Positions 13,671 through 14,227 of a stretch of DNA of 14,227 nucleotides are shown here, one piece after another (the stretch's first letter is position 1; every line of letters starts with the position of its first letter). The stretch spans positions 1-14,227 of the forward strand of contig JAZDOH010000058.1 in assembly GCA_043798815.1 (NCBI GenBank), read 5' to 3'. Source of the DNA: JAZDOH01 sp043798815. Its GTDB lineage: Bacteria; Patescibacteriota; Gracilibacteria; UM-FILTER-43-11. A program made the position numbers and the translations under genes. The notes beneath the pieces were generated by a model that had not been told where the DNA came from, did not search any database, and saw only the letters and a program-made list of their open reading frames with translations.

Positions 13671-14227
13671 ATGAGCTTCCTTCAAAATTTTGACTGGTCT
13701 TTTAAGTCGATCGCCAAAGTCATCGGAATGATACTTGCGGGAATTGTAGTGCTCACTATCGTCATCGCCCTTTTTGGCTTTTCCATGCGCACCATTTTCC
13801 AAACCGCCAATGATCAAATCCCAAGTTATTCCGGGGCGGAAAAAATGGGATTTGCAGTGGATCAGGCAAGCATGGGTCGAAGCATTGCCCCCATGCCACC
13901 CGAAGGAGGATATGTAACGGGCACGGATGCCGAATCGTATGAAGTAAAAACCTACAGCGCCGACGTAAAAACCCGACATCTCGAAGAAACGTGCGGAAAA
14001 ATTTCCGCCCTCAAGCCTCGCCCCGATGTGATTTTTGATACGGCCAACGTGAATGAAGATTCCTGCTACTTTAGCTTCAAGGTCAAAAAGGAAAAGGAAG
14101 CTGAGATTATTGCCGTTATTGAAGAGTTAAAGCCGGAAAATGTAAACGCGAACGTGCAAACCATCAAAGGAACGATTGAGAGTTTTGACAAACAACTCCA
14201 GATTCTGGAAAACAAACTGGCTTCAAT
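13671..14227 (+). CDS. DUF4349-like membrane-anchored protein (3' end outside window)
   Basis: The first 185 codons of a protein that continues beyond the window. One membrane segment lies at about residues 14-38 (IAKVIGMILAGIVVLTIVIA), followed by a flexible stretch (SIAPMPPEGGYVTG) and an extracytoplasmic domain. From YEVKTYSADVKTRHLEETC the order is strand-helix, SCYFSFKVKKEKEAEIIAVI, then a Q-x-x-x-K-G-T-I-E-S-x-D helix leading into QLQILENKLAS. This resembles DUF4349, a domain of single-pass envelope proteins usually followed by a coiled coil and a second membrane helix. Two cysteines (EETCGK and EDSCYF) could form a disulfide. The function of the family is not established. It has its own promoter at 13613-13640. 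Confidence 0.65.
   Translation, partial: MSFLQNFDWSFKSIAKVIGMILAGIVVLTIVIALFGFSMRTIFQTANDQIPSYSGAEKMGFAVDQASMGRSIAPMPPEGGYVTGTDAESYEVKTYSADVKTRHLEETCGKISALKPRPDVIFDTANVNEDSCYFSFKVKKEKEAEIIAVIEELKPENVNANVQTIKGTIESFDKQLQILENKLAS

Overview
The window is a compact bacterial chromosome segment with ordinary housekeeping genes, almost no intergenic DNA and no mobile element, CRISPR array, tRNA or rRNA that I can find. UGA, UAA and UAG all act as stops (UGA ends rpmH, rnpA, yidC, the ABC transporter and the methyltransferase), so code 11 fits and the UGA=Gly code of Gracilibacteria/Absconditabacteria does not. Small divergent proteins, VirB2-like pilin modules, a degenerate Ada-like domain protein, a DUF4349-like membrane protein and short forms of core enzymes suggest a Patescibacteria/CPR lineage. 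Because de novo NAD and chorismate enzymes are kept, something like Peregrinibacteria is my best guess. That is an inference from gene style, not from a marker gene.

Layout, left to right. (1) 1-424: C-terminal part of quinolinate synthase NadA. (2) 480-1262: an unrecognised protein built from three copies of one motif, convergent with and overlapping mnmA. (3) 1255-2660, minus strand: an unrecognised 118-aa protein coupled by a TAATG junction to mnmA (tRNA 2-thiouridylase), under a good TTGACA/TAAAAT promoter. (4) 2719-5652, minus strand: a Trm11/Trm-G10-like RNA methyltransferase followed by an MsbA-type ABC half-transporter. (5) 5646-5678: a symmetric promoter serving (4) and the divergent membrane-anchored Ada-like protein at 5699-6175. 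(6) 6319-7059: a TIM-barrel sugar isomerase-like protein. (7) 7113-9260: the rpmH-rnpA-yidC-khpB block usually found beside the origin, here without dnaA. (8) 10559-9261, minus strand: a small very basic protein, nusB and rnc. (9) 10645-12701: two adjacent genes, each made of a signal/anchor segment and three VirB2/TrbC-like helical hairpins. (10) 12722-13639: an unusually short chorismate synthase. (11) 13671-end: the start of a DUF4349-like membrane protein.

The most unusual content is the pair of triple-hairpin pilin-like genes. Corresponding repeats of the two genes resemble each other more than neighbouring repeats do, so a three-repeat ancestor was probably duplicated. Second is aroC, which seems to have lost two internal loops around its flavin/substrate site while keeping its signature motifs. 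Two window-wide features also stand out. None of the predicted start codons has a convincing Shine-Dalgarno sequence, and the promoters I can find are often extended -10 (TGn) elements placed about 10-35 nt before the ATG. Both convergent gene pairs meet with overlapping or abutting stop codons and no room for a terminator.
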